Below are positions 6,583 through 14,789 of a stretch of 20,059 nt of DNA, piece by piece. Both the position numbers and the translations under genes were made by a program. The notes under the pieces are model-generated. The model searched no databases, was not told the DNA's origin, and saw only the letters and a list, made by a program, of their open reading frames with translations. Position 1 is the first letter of the stretch. Every line of letters begins with the position of its first letter. This stretch comes from Microscillaceae bacterium (GTDB taxonomy: Bacteria > Bacteroidota > Bacteroidia > Cytophagales > Microscillaceae): the NCBI GenBank assembly GCA_003483885.1, contig DMXI01000291.1:1-20059 (forward strand). The letters are read 5' to 3'.

Positions 6583-8928
6583 ATGCTTTACAGAATACAA
6601 TTACTTGGCATAGGAATGCTGCTATTCCTGGGCTTGGCTACTCAAGCCCAAAATGTAGCCATCAATGAAGATAATAGTACGGCTGACCCTTCAGCCATAC
6701 TAGATATTAAATCTACTACTAAAGGGTTATTGATTCCCCGCATGACCACTACCCAACGGGAAAATATTAGTTCTCCAGCTGAGGGTTTATTGGTATATGA
6801 TATTGATCTTCAGGGGTATTATTACTACAAAAGTACTGCTTGGGTTGGAATTGGAACATCGGGTTCCGATAATCTGGGGAATCATACCGCTACCTTGAAT
6901 CTTCAGTTAAATAACCACTGGTTGTCTAACGATGGAGATAGCGAAGGCATACGAATAGATGCAGATGGGAAGGTGGGAATTGCTACCACCACCATGTATC
7001 AAGCGTTGAACGTAAATGGACTCATGTATGCTAGCACTGGGATAGAAATGGGTGGATTGGGCCGTTACATTGGGTCTAATCTTTATTATGATAGTAATTG
7101 GAAGTATCGCGCTGACGGCGAAGGATGGCTAATTCGCCACGGTAATGGCGGACTGATGGAGTTTTACACCGCTAGTTCGGGTACAGCAGGTAATAATGCC
7201 ACTATTGATTTGCGTATGGCCATCGAGAACACGGGTCATGTAGGGATTGGATTGAGTAATCCTATAGTTCCTTTACATGTCAGAAACACTACTGATTTAA
7301 GCATTGGTTGGACACCCAATGCTCGTACTACTGTTTTGCTGGAAGGTACCAGTACAGGGGCAGTACTTTCGCTCATCAGTGGCAATACGGGACAAAGTAG
7401 TGTATGGTTTGGAGACAGTGATCTTGAGAACAATGGTCGTTTACGTTACGAGCATGATGTAAACACTATGGAGTTTTGGGTGAACAATGGCATTCGGATG
7501 ACCATAGATGCAAACGGAAATGTGGGCATTGGAGACAATACACCCGCAGGGCCTTTAGAGGTAAGAACTAGCAGTACTATTACCGAAGCGCTCATTAGCC
7601 AGTTTACCGCAGGTGACGGAAGAACACTACAACTTTTACAACCCGATAATAGTGATGTTAACGACTATTTTACTTTTTTGACCTTCAATGCCTTACAGTT
7701 TAGAGTAGATGCGGTAGATGCTTTGAGCATAGAAGCAGACGGAAGTGTAAAAGTAGGACCTTACACCTTACCCAAAATAGATGGTACCAATGGACAAGTA
7801 CTTACAACCAATGGCTCGGGTACTGTAACCTGGGGAACACCTACTGGAGATAACCTGGGTGATCATATTGCTACTACTAACTTACGATTGAATGGAAATT
7901 ATCTGTCCAATGATGGAGACAATGAAGGAATTTATGTAGCCACCAACGGAAATGTAGGCATTGGTACCAATGCTCCTGCTGGATTATTTGATGTGAGAGC
8001 TACCGATGGTACTTCTATCACAGATCAAAGCCAAACGTTTAGTACAAATTATTCTAATAGCACGGGTGGGCATTATCAAACTTTTATTCCAGGAGTAACT
8101 GGGGAACTAACTGCCTTGGATTTGCGGTATCGGGGAACCGGCTCAAGCAATATTGTAACAGTGAGTATTTATGAAGGAAGTGGTACTGGCGGAACTTTAT
8201 TAGCGTCTCAGTCTGTCAGTTTCAGTGGTTCGAGTGGTGCGGTAATCGCACGAACGATTAATTTTTCAGGTGTAAATCTGGTCATTGGAACTACTTACAG
8301 TATTCACCTAAGCAGTGCTACCAATGTATATTATGCGAATTTCTCGAATGCATATCCCGATGGAAGCTTTACAGGGGAATTCGGGGATATTTATTTTGTA
8401 ACCTATATGACAGTGTCCTCTTCGTTTACTGTAACCAGTAGCGGGGTAGGCATCAATAACACTTCTCCAAGTGTAGCACTGGACATTACTGGAGATATAG
8501 AATATACGGGTACGATCACCGATGTATCGGATCGTCGTTTAAAGGCTGAATTTCGCCCCATTCGTCAGGCCTTGAGCCGGGTAAAGCAACTGAAAGGTTT
8601 TACCTACCATATGAAAAACGACCCGAAAAAGGTGCGTGAATATGGAGTGATTGCCCAGGAAGTACAAAAACTGTTTCCTGAGATGGTAAAAGTAATTGAT
8701 CCTGAAAAAGGCCATTTGGGAGTAAGCTACATTCAGCTAGTACCAGTGTTGCTGGAAGCAGTAAAAGCCCAGGATGACAAGATTACCGCAGTAGAAAAAG
8801 AAAATAAAGCCTTAAAAACCCAATTGAGAGAACTTGAGGCCTTGAAAAAGCAAGTGGCTGAAGCCAAGGTATTAAAAGCCCGTCTGGAAAAAATTGAAGC
8901 CATTTTAAACGCTAAAGCTAAGAAATAA
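6583..8928 (+). CDS. Secreted fibre-like protein with C-terminal S74 (endosialidase chaperone) domain, copy 1
   Basis: A 781-residue protein starting at ATG 6583; an in-frame TTG at 6565 is less likely because the signal peptide begins cleanly at MLYRIQLLGIGMLLFLG. Cleavage is expected near QAQ, residue 23. Order of modules: a shared N-terminal module (about 24-90; AILDIKSTTKGLLIPRM), fibre segments with DNLGNH and NGNVGIGDNTPAG-type repeats (about 95-480), an all-beta, possibly lectin-like insert (about 480-610; VSIYEGSGTGGTLLASQ), an S74 domain from Ser649, and a terminal Lys/Glu-rich coiled coil ending KAKK. Ser649 and Lys654 in SDRRLK match the Ser-Lys pair that self-cleaves in phage endosialidase tailspikes, where the domain trimerises and folds the fibre before release. 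There is no T9SS sorting domain. Export route and ligand are unknown. The stop overlaps the next start (TAATG). Confidence 0.85.
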   Translation: MLYRIQLLGIGMLLFLGLATQAQNVAINEDNSTADPSAILDIKSTTKGLLIPRMTTTQRENISSPAEGLLVYDIDLQGYYYYKSTAWVGIGTSGSDNLGNHTATLNLQLNNHWLSNDGDSEGIRIDADGKVGIATTTMYQALNVNGLMYASTGIEMGGLGRYIGSNLYYDSNWKYRADGEGWLIRHGNGGLMEFYTASSGTAGNNATIDLRMAIENTGHVGIGLSNPIVPLHVRNTTDLSIGWTPNARTTVLLEGTSTGAVLSLISGNTGQSSVWFGDSDLENNGRLRYEHDVNTMEFWVNNGIRMTIDANGNVGIGDNTPAGPLEVRTSSTITEALISQFTAGDGRTLQLLQPDNSDVNDYFTFLTFNALQFRVDAVDALSIEADGSVKVGPYTLPKIDGTNGQVLTTNGSGTVTWGTPTGDNLGDHIATTNLRLNGNYLSNDGDNEGIYVATNGNVGIGTNAPAGLFDVRATDGTSITDQSQTFSTNYSNSTGGHYQTFIPGVTGELTALDLRYRGTGSSNIVTVSIYEGSGTGGTLLASQSVSFSGSSGAVIARTINFSGVNLVIGTTYSIHLSSATNVYYANFSNAYPDGSFTGEFGDIYFVTYMTVSSSFTVTSSGVGINNTSPSVALDITGDIEYTGTITDVSDRRLKAEFRPIRQALSRVKQLKGFTYHMKNDPKKVREYGVIAQEVQKLFPEMVKVIDPEKGHLGVSYIQLVPVLLEAVKAQDDKITAVEKENKALKTQLRELEALKKQVAEAKVLKARLEKIEAILNAKAKK

Positions 8929-11378
8929 TGATGCGCTACTTCGAAAATATTTTTGCAAAAGAAAAGGTGGCTCAGGGATCCATTGATGCTACCCATTTAC
9001 GCAAGCAATCTATTTGGAGAAAAATATCTCAAATGAGCTTGTCAATATTGGTGATTTGCGGGTTATTGATGGGTGTTGTTATAAAGGGGTATAGTCAACA
9101 AAACGTAGCCATTAACGAAGATAATAGTCTGCCCAATGCTTCGGCCATTGTAGATATACAATCTACTACCAAAGGGGTACTTTTTCCGCGAATGACCCTT
9201 ACTGAGACTACTGGGATTAGTTCGCCTATTCCTGGACTATTGGTGTATTCTACTACCAACCAGGATTTTTACTTCTACAATGGGAGTGTATGGAGTGTAG
9301 TAAAAACCGGCACTGAAGACAATTTTGGTAATCATCAAGCGACCGAAACGCTTCGTTTAAATGGTACCTGGCTCTCAAACGACGGGGGAAGTGAAGGTAT
9401 TCGGATCGCATCTAATGGCCAGGTGGGCATTGGTACTTCGGCTACAAATCAAGCCTTGAGCCTCAATGGCCTGGTGTATACCAGTACTGGTGTAGAGATG
9501 GGGGGAATGGGCCGCTACATTGGTTCTAATATTTACTTTGAGGGCACCTGGACCTATCGTGCAGATGGAGAAGCCTGGGTGATTCGCCACGGGACCAGTG
9601 GATTGATGGAGTTTTACACGGCTAGTTCGGGGACAGCAGGCAGCTCTGCTACCATTGCTTTGCGGATGGCTATCAAAAATACGGGGCAGGTAGGCATTGG
9701 GTTGAATAACCCTTTAACTCGGCTCCAGGTCAGAAATAGCACAGATTTGAGCATTGGTTGGACACCCGAAACTCATAATACAACCTTATTGGAGGGAACA
9801 AGTGCAGGTTCGGTACTTTCGCTTATTAGTGGCAATACGGGAGAGAGCAGCATTTATTTGGGAGATAATGATCTGGAAACCAGTGGGCGTTTGCAGTATG
9901 ATCACAATCTTAATACAATGAGTTTTGGGACGAATAACGCCACTCGAATGATCATAGATGCCAACGGAAACGTGGGGATTGGGGATGATACTCCAGCAGG
10001 ACCATTAGAAGTAAGAACCAGTAGCACTACTACTGAAGCACTCATTGCCCAATTTACGTCGGGCAGCAATCAAACTTTGCAATTGCTCCAGCCCGACAAC
10101 GCCAACAACGACGATTATTTTACCTTTTTGACCAACAATGCCTTCCAGTTTCGAGTAGATGGTACTGATGGCTTAAGCATTGAGCCAGATGGAAGTGTAA
10201 AAGTGGGGCCTTATACTTTGCCCAAGACCGACGGTTCTAATGGACAAGTACTCCAGACGGATGGTTCGGGCAGTGTGAGTTGGGGTAACGGCACAGGCGA
10301 CGATTTAGGCAATCATATAGCTACCTCCAATGTGCAGTTAAGTGGTAGGTACTTGTCCAATGATGGTGGTAATGAAGGAGTGTATGTAGATACGGATGGC
10401 AACGTGGGCATTGGTACCAATGCACCCGCAGGATTGTTTGACATTGAGTATGTCGATAATACGTTGTTTACGGGTGAAAGCTCAAGTACTCGAAATAGTG
10501 CATTTTCTGGGTCTTATGGCGTAACACAAACTTTTACAGCCGAAACCACGGGCGGACTTAATTCTATATATTTATTCTTCTTTAATCCTGGCTCAAAAAA
10601 CTTCACTTTCAGCCTTTATGAAGGCTCAGGTACTGGGGGAACACTGCTGGTATCTCAAAGTGCGGCGGTATTTGGAAGTGGTTTTCAAACCATACAAATA
10701 AGCCTTTCGGGGGTAACCCTGGTAGTGGGACAAGTGTACACTTTTTATGTGAGTAATGGTAAATCAATACTGTATGCTAACGATGAGAGTGCATACACTG
10801 GCGGAGAGTCCTCTTTTTCAGGAGGTGATATCAGTTTTTCTACTTTGAGGACTACTAGCAATTCTGTGACCATTCAGGGTTCAGGAGGAATCAAGATGGG
10901 GATTAATAATACCTCACCCAGTGTGGCCCTCGATGTGGGAGGTTACATAGAGTACACAGGTACCATTACTGATGTGTCGGACCATCGCCTCAAAACTGCC
11001 TTTAAACCCATCGAAAATGCATTGGATCGTCTGAAAAAACTCCAAGGGTATACGTACCATATGAAAAACGACCCGAAAAAAGAACGGGAATATGGGGTGA
11101 TTGCTCAAGATGTACAAAAAGTTTTTCCTGAAATGGTCAAAGTCATTGATAAAGACAAAGGCTATCTTGGGGTAAGCTACATTCAGCTGATTCCGGTAAT
11201 TTTGGAAGCCATCAAAACCCAGGATGAGAAGATTGAGACTATAACTAAATCTACCCAAGCATTGAAGAAACGAGCCAAAACGCTCAAAGCCTTGAAAAAG
11301 CAATTGGGTGACCCGCAAGATTTCAAAAACCGCCTGGAGCAGATAGAAGCTCAACTAGGGTTGAAGGCAAAGAAATAA
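8928..11378 (+). CDS. Secreted fibre-like protein with C-terminal S74 domain, copy 2
   Basis: An 816-residue paralogue of the preceding protein, with long stretches of near-identical sequence (fibre segments around 9600-10050 and the S74 domain). ATG 8928 overlaps the previous stop as TAATG; ATG 8931 is equally possible. About 35 residues precede the hydrophobic signal segment MSLSILVICGLLMGVVIKGY, unlike the other copies. A shorter start at 9033 exists but would leave the signal without a basic N-region. Modules: N-terminal IVDIQSTTKGVLFPRM module, fibre repeats with GNVGIGDDTPAG, an all-beta insert (about 512-640) more diverged than the surrounding sequence, an S74 domain with SDHRLK (Ser684, Lys689), and a coiled coil ending LKAKK. 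Predicted to trimerise and self-cleave. Tight coupling to copy 1 suggests matched expression. Confidence 0.85.
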   Translation: MMRYFENIFAKEKVAQGSIDATHLRKQSIWRKISQMSLSILVICGLLMGVVIKGYSQQNVAINEDNSLPNASAIVDIQSTTKGVLFPRMTLTETTGISSPIPGLLVYSTTNQDFYFYNGSVWSVVKTGTEDNFGNHQATETLRLNGTWLSNDGGSEGIRIASNGQVGIGTSATNQALSLNGLVYTSTGVEMGGMGRYIGSNIYFEGTWTYRADGEAWVIRHGTSGLMEFYTASSGTAGSSATIALRMAIKNTGQVGIGLNNPLTRLQVRNSTDLSIGWTPETHNTTLLEGTSAGSVLSLISGNTGESSIYLGDNDLETSGRLQYDHNLNTMSFGTNNATRMIIDANGNVGIGDDTPAGPLEVRTSSTTTEALIAQFTSGSNQTLQLLQPDNANNDDYFTFLTNNAFQFRVDGTDGLSIEPDGSVKVGPYTLPKTDGSNGQVLQTDGSGSVSWGNGTGDDLGNHIATSNVQLSGRYLSNDGGNEGVYVDTDGNVGIGTNAPAGLFDIEYVDNTLFTGESSSTRNSAFSGSYGVTQTFTAETTGGLNSIYLFFFNPGSKNFTFSLYEGSGTGGTLLVSQSAAVFGSGFQTIQISLSGVTLVVGQVYTFYVSNGKSILYANDESAYTGGESSFSGGDISFSTLRTTSNSVTIQGSGGIKMGINNTSPSVALDVGGYIEYTGTITDVSDHRLKTAFKPIENALDRLKKLQGYTYHMKNDPKKEREYGVIAQDVQKVFPEMVKVIDKDKGYLGVSYIQLIPVILEAIKTQDEKIETITKSTQALKKRAKTLKALKKQLGDPQDFKNRLEQIEAQLGLKAKK

Positions 11379-11386
11379 AAATATAA

Positions 11387-11428
11387 GTTAGGAGTAGGCA
11401 AGTAGTCAACAGACTACCCACTCCTAAC
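11387..11428. terminator. Long hairpin after S74 copy 2
   Basis: Arms GTTAGGAGT (11387-11395) and ACTCCTAAC (11420-11428) pair perfectly, and an inner GTAGTC-AACA-GACTAC hairpin extends the stem with small bulges. It begins 8 bp after the stop codon at 11378. No T tract follows directly, so it may block exonucleases or act together with the next palindrome. Confidence 0.5.
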
Positions 11429-11441
11429 TATCTAATCTCCG

Positions 11442-11461
11442 TTAAAACCGCCCGGTTTTAA
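11442..11461. terminator. Short palindrome TTAAAACCG-CC-CGGTTTTAA
   Basis: Two perfect 9-bp arms around CC. The 3' arm supplies a short U-rich tail on either strand, so a bidirectional terminator is possible. The core AAACCG...CGGTTT resembles that of the terminator after copy 3 at 13847-13872. Confidence 0.45.
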
Positions 11462-11555
11462 TCCCCGTACAATCACTATTTTTGTTCATCTGCGAACGAA
11501 AAAAGTGCTCCTATAACCTCCAAGCAAAGATTTATTTCATTTTTCCTTCCAAATG

Positions 11556-11588
11556 TTTGACTGCTTGTTGTTCGACATCCTATCTTTC
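11556..11588 (+). promoter_or_regulatory. Candidate promoter of S74 copy 3
   Basis: TTTG (11556-11559), 21 bp, TATCTTTC (11581-11588): seven of eight bases match the Bacteroidota -7 consensus. Transcription would start about 50 nt before ATG 11647. With the hairpins upstream, this suggests copy 3 is transcribed separately from copies 1 and 2. Confidence 0.35.
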
Positions 11589-11646
11589 TATAATAGAATC
11601 CTGGCCAGTCCTACATAACCCATTACGTACTTATTAATGTCTTACA

Positions 11647-13824
11647 ATGAATCACAATTACAACAAGCTTTTGAGTGCAAGTCTTGCTATTTTTTTATGC
11701 CTAAGTATTTCTAGATTGACAGTAGCCCAAAATGTGGGTATTAATGCCGACAATAGTTCACCCCATGCCTCGGCTATGTTAGATATTAAATCCACTTCCA
11801 AGGGATTGCTCATTCCACGTATGACGACTAGCCAACGGACAAGCATTTTATCACCCGCAACGGGATTACTGGTTTATGACCTGAACCTTCAATCTTTTTA
11901 TCTGTTTAATGGCAGTACCTGGGTACCTACCAGCACCGACAATCTGGGCAATCATTCGGCTACCACGAATCTTAATCTGAATGATTATCACATTACCAAT
12001 GTAGATTATATAAGTACCCGAGGCTTGGGGAGCTACGATAAGCTACGGGTTTGGAGTAATTCGCAGCATACCATTGGCATGCACAACTCGATGACCTATG
12101 GCTATCTCAACGATTACGCGATGACTTTTACCATGAGTGCGGTGGCCGATCGAGGATGGATTTGGCGGGACTTTAACCACACCAAAGCGCAAGGAGCCAT
12201 GAGCCTGACCACCGATGGGCGTTTGTATGTAGGTAACAATAGCACTATCAACGGAACGCTTACTTTGGGCGACTATACCTTGCCCAGCACCGATGGCACC
12301 GTAGGGCAGGTACTCAAAACCGATGGCAGCGGAGCGGTGAGTTGGGGCGCTGTGGCGGGCGATAATCTGGGCAGCCATGTGGCCACTACCAATTTGAATT
12401 TGAATAATAACTTATTGACCAATGTAACCACACTTAGTTGCCGTAACCAAGACAGTTATGATAAACTGAGGGTTTGGAACGCCAGCGTATTTACCATAGG
12501 AATGAATTCTGCCATGACTTATGGCTATTTGGATGGTTATGCTATGACTTTTACTATGAATAATCAAGCAAACCGTGGTTGGATTTGGCGAAGTGCATCT
12601 CACGCAAAGTCTCAAGGGGCCATGAGCTTGACTACTGATGGCCGTTTATATGTGGGTAATAATAGCACAGTGAATGGAACCTTGACAGTGGGAGCTTATA
12701 CCTTGCCCAATACCGATGGTTCGGTCGGCCAAGTATTGACTACCAATGGCGCAGGGATGGTGAGTTGGACAGCGGGTACAACCGATAATCTGGGCAATCA
12801 TACGGCCACTACCAATCTACAAATGAATGGAAAGTGGATTTCTGCTAGTGGAGATGATGAAGGCATTTTTGTGAACAGTGATGGTAAGGTTGGTATCAAT
12901 GACAATACTCCTGAGGGTGCCCTTGAAGTGGTTTCTAAAATAATAGCAGGGGCTATCGTGATTGACCAAGATCATGAGCTTACTGGAGGGAATATTGTTA
13001 CCACCAATACCTCAGCATTTCAAACTTTTGTGGCAGGTGTGACAGGAGTATTGGCCCAATTGAGACTTTACTTTCAAACCGCGAGTAGTGCTATCACCCG
13101 TACAGTCAGTATTTATGAAGGAATTGGTACAGGAGGAAATTTGATTGGTTCTTTCACACTTACTTCTCCTGGAGACTTTGCATTAAGTTTTGGTGCTACA
13201 GTCTTAACTAAAGGGGAAACTTATACTATATATATTAGCAATGCGATTAATTGGGAGTATCAACTAGGAAATCCCTATCCATCAGGCTTTGCCAGTATTA
13301 ACAGCAATGCGGACTTTGGGTTTGTTACTTATATGCGGCGAGCTACTAACTTTTTGGTAGGTGCTCAAGGAGTTGGAATTAACAATGCCAGTCCTGGTGT
13401 GGCCTTGGATGTAGACGGCGACATTGAATACACTGGGAGCATTACCGACGTATCGGATCGCCGCTTGAAAGAAAACTTTCTCCCTATTGAAAATGCTTTA
13501 GGTCGTCTGAAACAATTGAAGGGTTTTACTTACAATATGAAAAACGACCCACAAAAAGTACGAGAATACGGAGTAATTGCCCAAGATGTTCAAAAGGTTT
13601 TTCCAGAAATGGTAAAAGTGATTGATCGAGAGAAAGGTTACCTCGGGGTGAGCTATATTCAACTAGTACCTGTGTTACTGGAAGCGGTAAAAGCACAAGA
13701 GGCTAAAATCACCCAAATGGAAAAAGAAAATAAAGCGTTGAAAGCCAAACTCCAGGAAATGGAAAGTCTCAAGACCCGCTTGGCCAAAATAGAAGCCATT
13801 TTAGAAGTTAAGGCAAAGAAGTAG
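11647..13824 (+). CDS. Secreted fibre-like protein with C-terminal S74 domain, copy 3
   Basis: A 725-residue paralogue with a signal peptide (LLSASLAIFLCLSISRLTVA, ending near residue 27) and the shared N-terminal module (MLDIKSTSKGLLIPRM). Its fibre region differs from copies 1 and 2: two tandem 141-residue units, 11938-12360 and 12361-12783, each run from DNLGNH/DNLGSH through YDKLRVW, TYGYL, RGWIWR, QGAMSLTTDGRLYVGNNST and YTLP, to VGQVL. Then follow GKVGINDNTPEG, an all-beta insert (about 436-566; RTVSIYEGIGTGGNL), an S74 domain with SDRRLK (Ser603, Lys608) and a coiled coil ending VKAKK. The Ser-Lys pair predicts self-cleavage of the C-terminal chaperone from a trimeric fibre. A separate promoter and terminator suggest an independent transcript. 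The function of the mature fibre (adhesion, surface coat, prey or polysaccharide binding) is inference. Confidence 0.85.
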   Translation: MNHNYNKLLSASLAIFLCLSISRLTVAQNVGINADNSSPHASAMLDIKSTSKGLLIPRMTTSQRTSILSPATGLLVYDLNLQSFYLFNGSTWVPTSTDNLGNHSATTNLNLNDYHITNVDYISTRGLGSYDKLRVWSNSQHTIGMHNSMTYGYLNDYAMTFTMSAVADRGWIWRDFNHTKAQGAMSLTTDGRLYVGNNSTINGTLTLGDYTLPSTDGTVGQVLKTDGSGAVSWGAVAGDNLGSHVATTNLNLNNNLLTNVTTLSCRNQDSYDKLRVWNASVFTIGMNSAMTYGYLDGYAMTFTMNNQANRGWIWRSASHAKSQGAMSLTTDGRLYVGNNSTVNGTLTVGAYTLPNTDGSVGQVLTTNGAGMVSWTAGTTDNLGNHTATTNLQMNGKWISASGDDEGIFVNSDGKVGINDNTPEGALEVVSKIIAGAIVIDQDHELTGGNIVTTNTSAFQTFVAGVTGVLAQLRLYFQTASSAITRTVSIYEGIGTGGNLIGSFTLTSPGDFALSFGATVLTKGETYTIYISNAINWEYQLGNPYPSGFASINSNADFGFVTYMRRATNFLVGAQGVGINNASPGVALDVDGDIEYTGSITDVSDRRLKENFLPIENALGRLKQLKGFTYNMKNDPQKVREYGVIAQDVQKVFPEMVKVIDREKGYLGVSYIQLVPVLLEAVKAQEAKITQMEKENKALKAKLQEMESLKTRLAKIEAILEVKAKK
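11938..12783 (+). repeat. Two tandem 423-bp coding repeats in S74 copy 3
   Basis: Unit 1 is 11938-12360 and unit 2 is 12361-12783, each exactly 423 bp (141 codons) counted from the DNLG motif; a third DNLG at 12784 starts a different module. Protein similarity is high, while many synonymous positions differ and unit 1 looks more GC-rich, so the duplication is not recent. Confidence 0.85.
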
Positions 13825-13846
13825 TAACTTTTTTAATATAAAACAC

Positions 13847-13872
13847 AAAACCGGGCCTAAAAACCCGGTTTT
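13847..13872. terminator. Bidirectional terminator between convergent genes
   Basis: Arms AAAACCGGG (13847-13855) and CCCGGTTTT (13864-13872) form a perfect 9-bp stem with an 8-nt loop; TTTTCGCATTTTT follows on the plus strand, and the AAAA of the left arm gives UUUU on the minus strand. It sits midway in the 83-bp gap between S74 copy 3 and the convergent LRR gene. Confidence 0.8.
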
Positions 13873-13907
13873 CGCATTTTTAAGAATGATGCTTGAAAGC
13901 AGAAACC

Positions 13908-14669
13908 TTAAGCATATTGCGGTACATCCAAAGGATGAATCAATATTTCGGTATTGGGCAAATACTTGACTACCGACTCAATACCTGAGACACTCCGAAT
14001 ACCTGTGCCTCGCAAATCCAATACTTTGAGTTTTTGCAAATACCGAATATGCTTGGGGAGCCATTCCAGGCACCAATTGCCCCGAAGGTTCAATGTTTCC
14101 AGGTTTTTGAGGCGGCCAATCTTTAGGGGCAGTTGTTCCAGACGACAATCTTGAAAACTCAAGTGTTTGAGTCGGGTGAGGTAACAAATTTCCTCAGGCA
14201 TAGTATGCATATTGCAACCAAAATCGATGACATCGAGCGATTCTAATTGATGTAATTGCCCAATAGACGAAGAAAGGCTGTGCACCGACCAATTTCCCTT
14301 AATCATCAGTTGTTTGAGCGAAGTGAAATGCCAAATAGGAGGGATGGGGTCCTCATTTAAGTAAAAGAAACGATCTTTCATATCCAGTTCCAAAGCTTCC
14401 AATTGGGTGTTTTCAAAACTACCCAATGCCGCCGGGAAGGCGTGATTGTGAATATGTAAAGAGATTTTGCGAATGCCCTCAAAAGGACGATAGAACCCAT
14501 AAGCCAAACAGACCATAGGGTAGCGGGAACGTAGTTCGTTTAGAAAACACAAGGGCAGTTCAAAGCCCTGAAGTAACGAAAGCGCCAATTGTTGGTTGGT
14601 ACTATCTTTAGATTGGAGTAATTGTTTGAGATTTTGCAGTTGTTCATCATTGATGAAGGGTTTTGTCAT
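13908..14669 (-). CDS. Degenerate leucine-rich-repeat protein with the same N-terminal module
   Basis: A 253-residue cytoplasmic protein without signal peptide. The N-terminus (EQLQNLKQLLQSKDSTNQQL, then ALSLLQGF, RYPMVCLAYGFYRPF) aligns with that of the LRR protein at 1413-2402 (FLQLLHAPDKTSMAVALEMM, then EYRVVYEFFV). From about residue 130 there are four to five leucine-rich units of 23-24 residues (SSIGQLHQLESLDV, EEICYLTRLKHLSF, LKIGRLKNLETLNLRGN, KHIRYLQKLKVLDLRG). Residues about 60-130 look like decayed repeats. The final unit is irregular and ends NTEILIHPLDVPQYA. The shared N-terminal module followed by a variable LRR array suggests a family with common architecture and different partners; the partner is unknown. 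It is convergent with S74 copy 3 and shares its bidirectional terminator. Confidence 0.8.
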   Translation of the reverse strand: MTKPFINDEQLQNLKQLLQSKDSTNQQLALSLLQGFELPLCFLNELRSRYPMVCLAYGFYRPFEGIRKISLHIHNHAFPAALGSFENTQLEALELDMKDRFFYLNEDPIPPIWHFTSLKQLMIKGNWSVHSLSSSIGQLHQLESLDVIDFGCNMHTMPEEICYLTRLKHLSFQDCRLEQLPLKIGRLKNLETLNLRGNWCLEWLPKHIRYLQKLKVLDLRGTGIRSVSGIESVVKYLPNTEILIHPLDVPQYA

Positions 14670-14789
14670 ATATGAATTGAGCGTTGATTACTAATTGTTA
14701 GTTTATTGAATATACGCCATCTTCACGCAACCCACAATTCGTCATCACCAAGTCATTGCTTCTACGGACTCATATATCCGCCAAATGAG

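Noticed and set aside
10914..11354. 146-codon antisense frame inside the second S74 gene
   Set aside because: It lies wholly opposite a strongly conserved S74 domain, and its hydrophobic composition follows from reading Lys/Glu-rich codons backwards.
12043..12378. 111-codon antisense frame in the third S74 gene
   Set aside because: It mirrors the duplicated fibre unit (a related shadow appears at 12412-12615), has no recognisable domain and is explained by the coding repeat.
5094..13824. Prophage tail-fibre module
   Set aside because: S74 domains are common in phage spikes, but these proteins carry signal peptides, the first gene has a T9SS sorting domain, and no other phage structural, lysis or integration genes are present.
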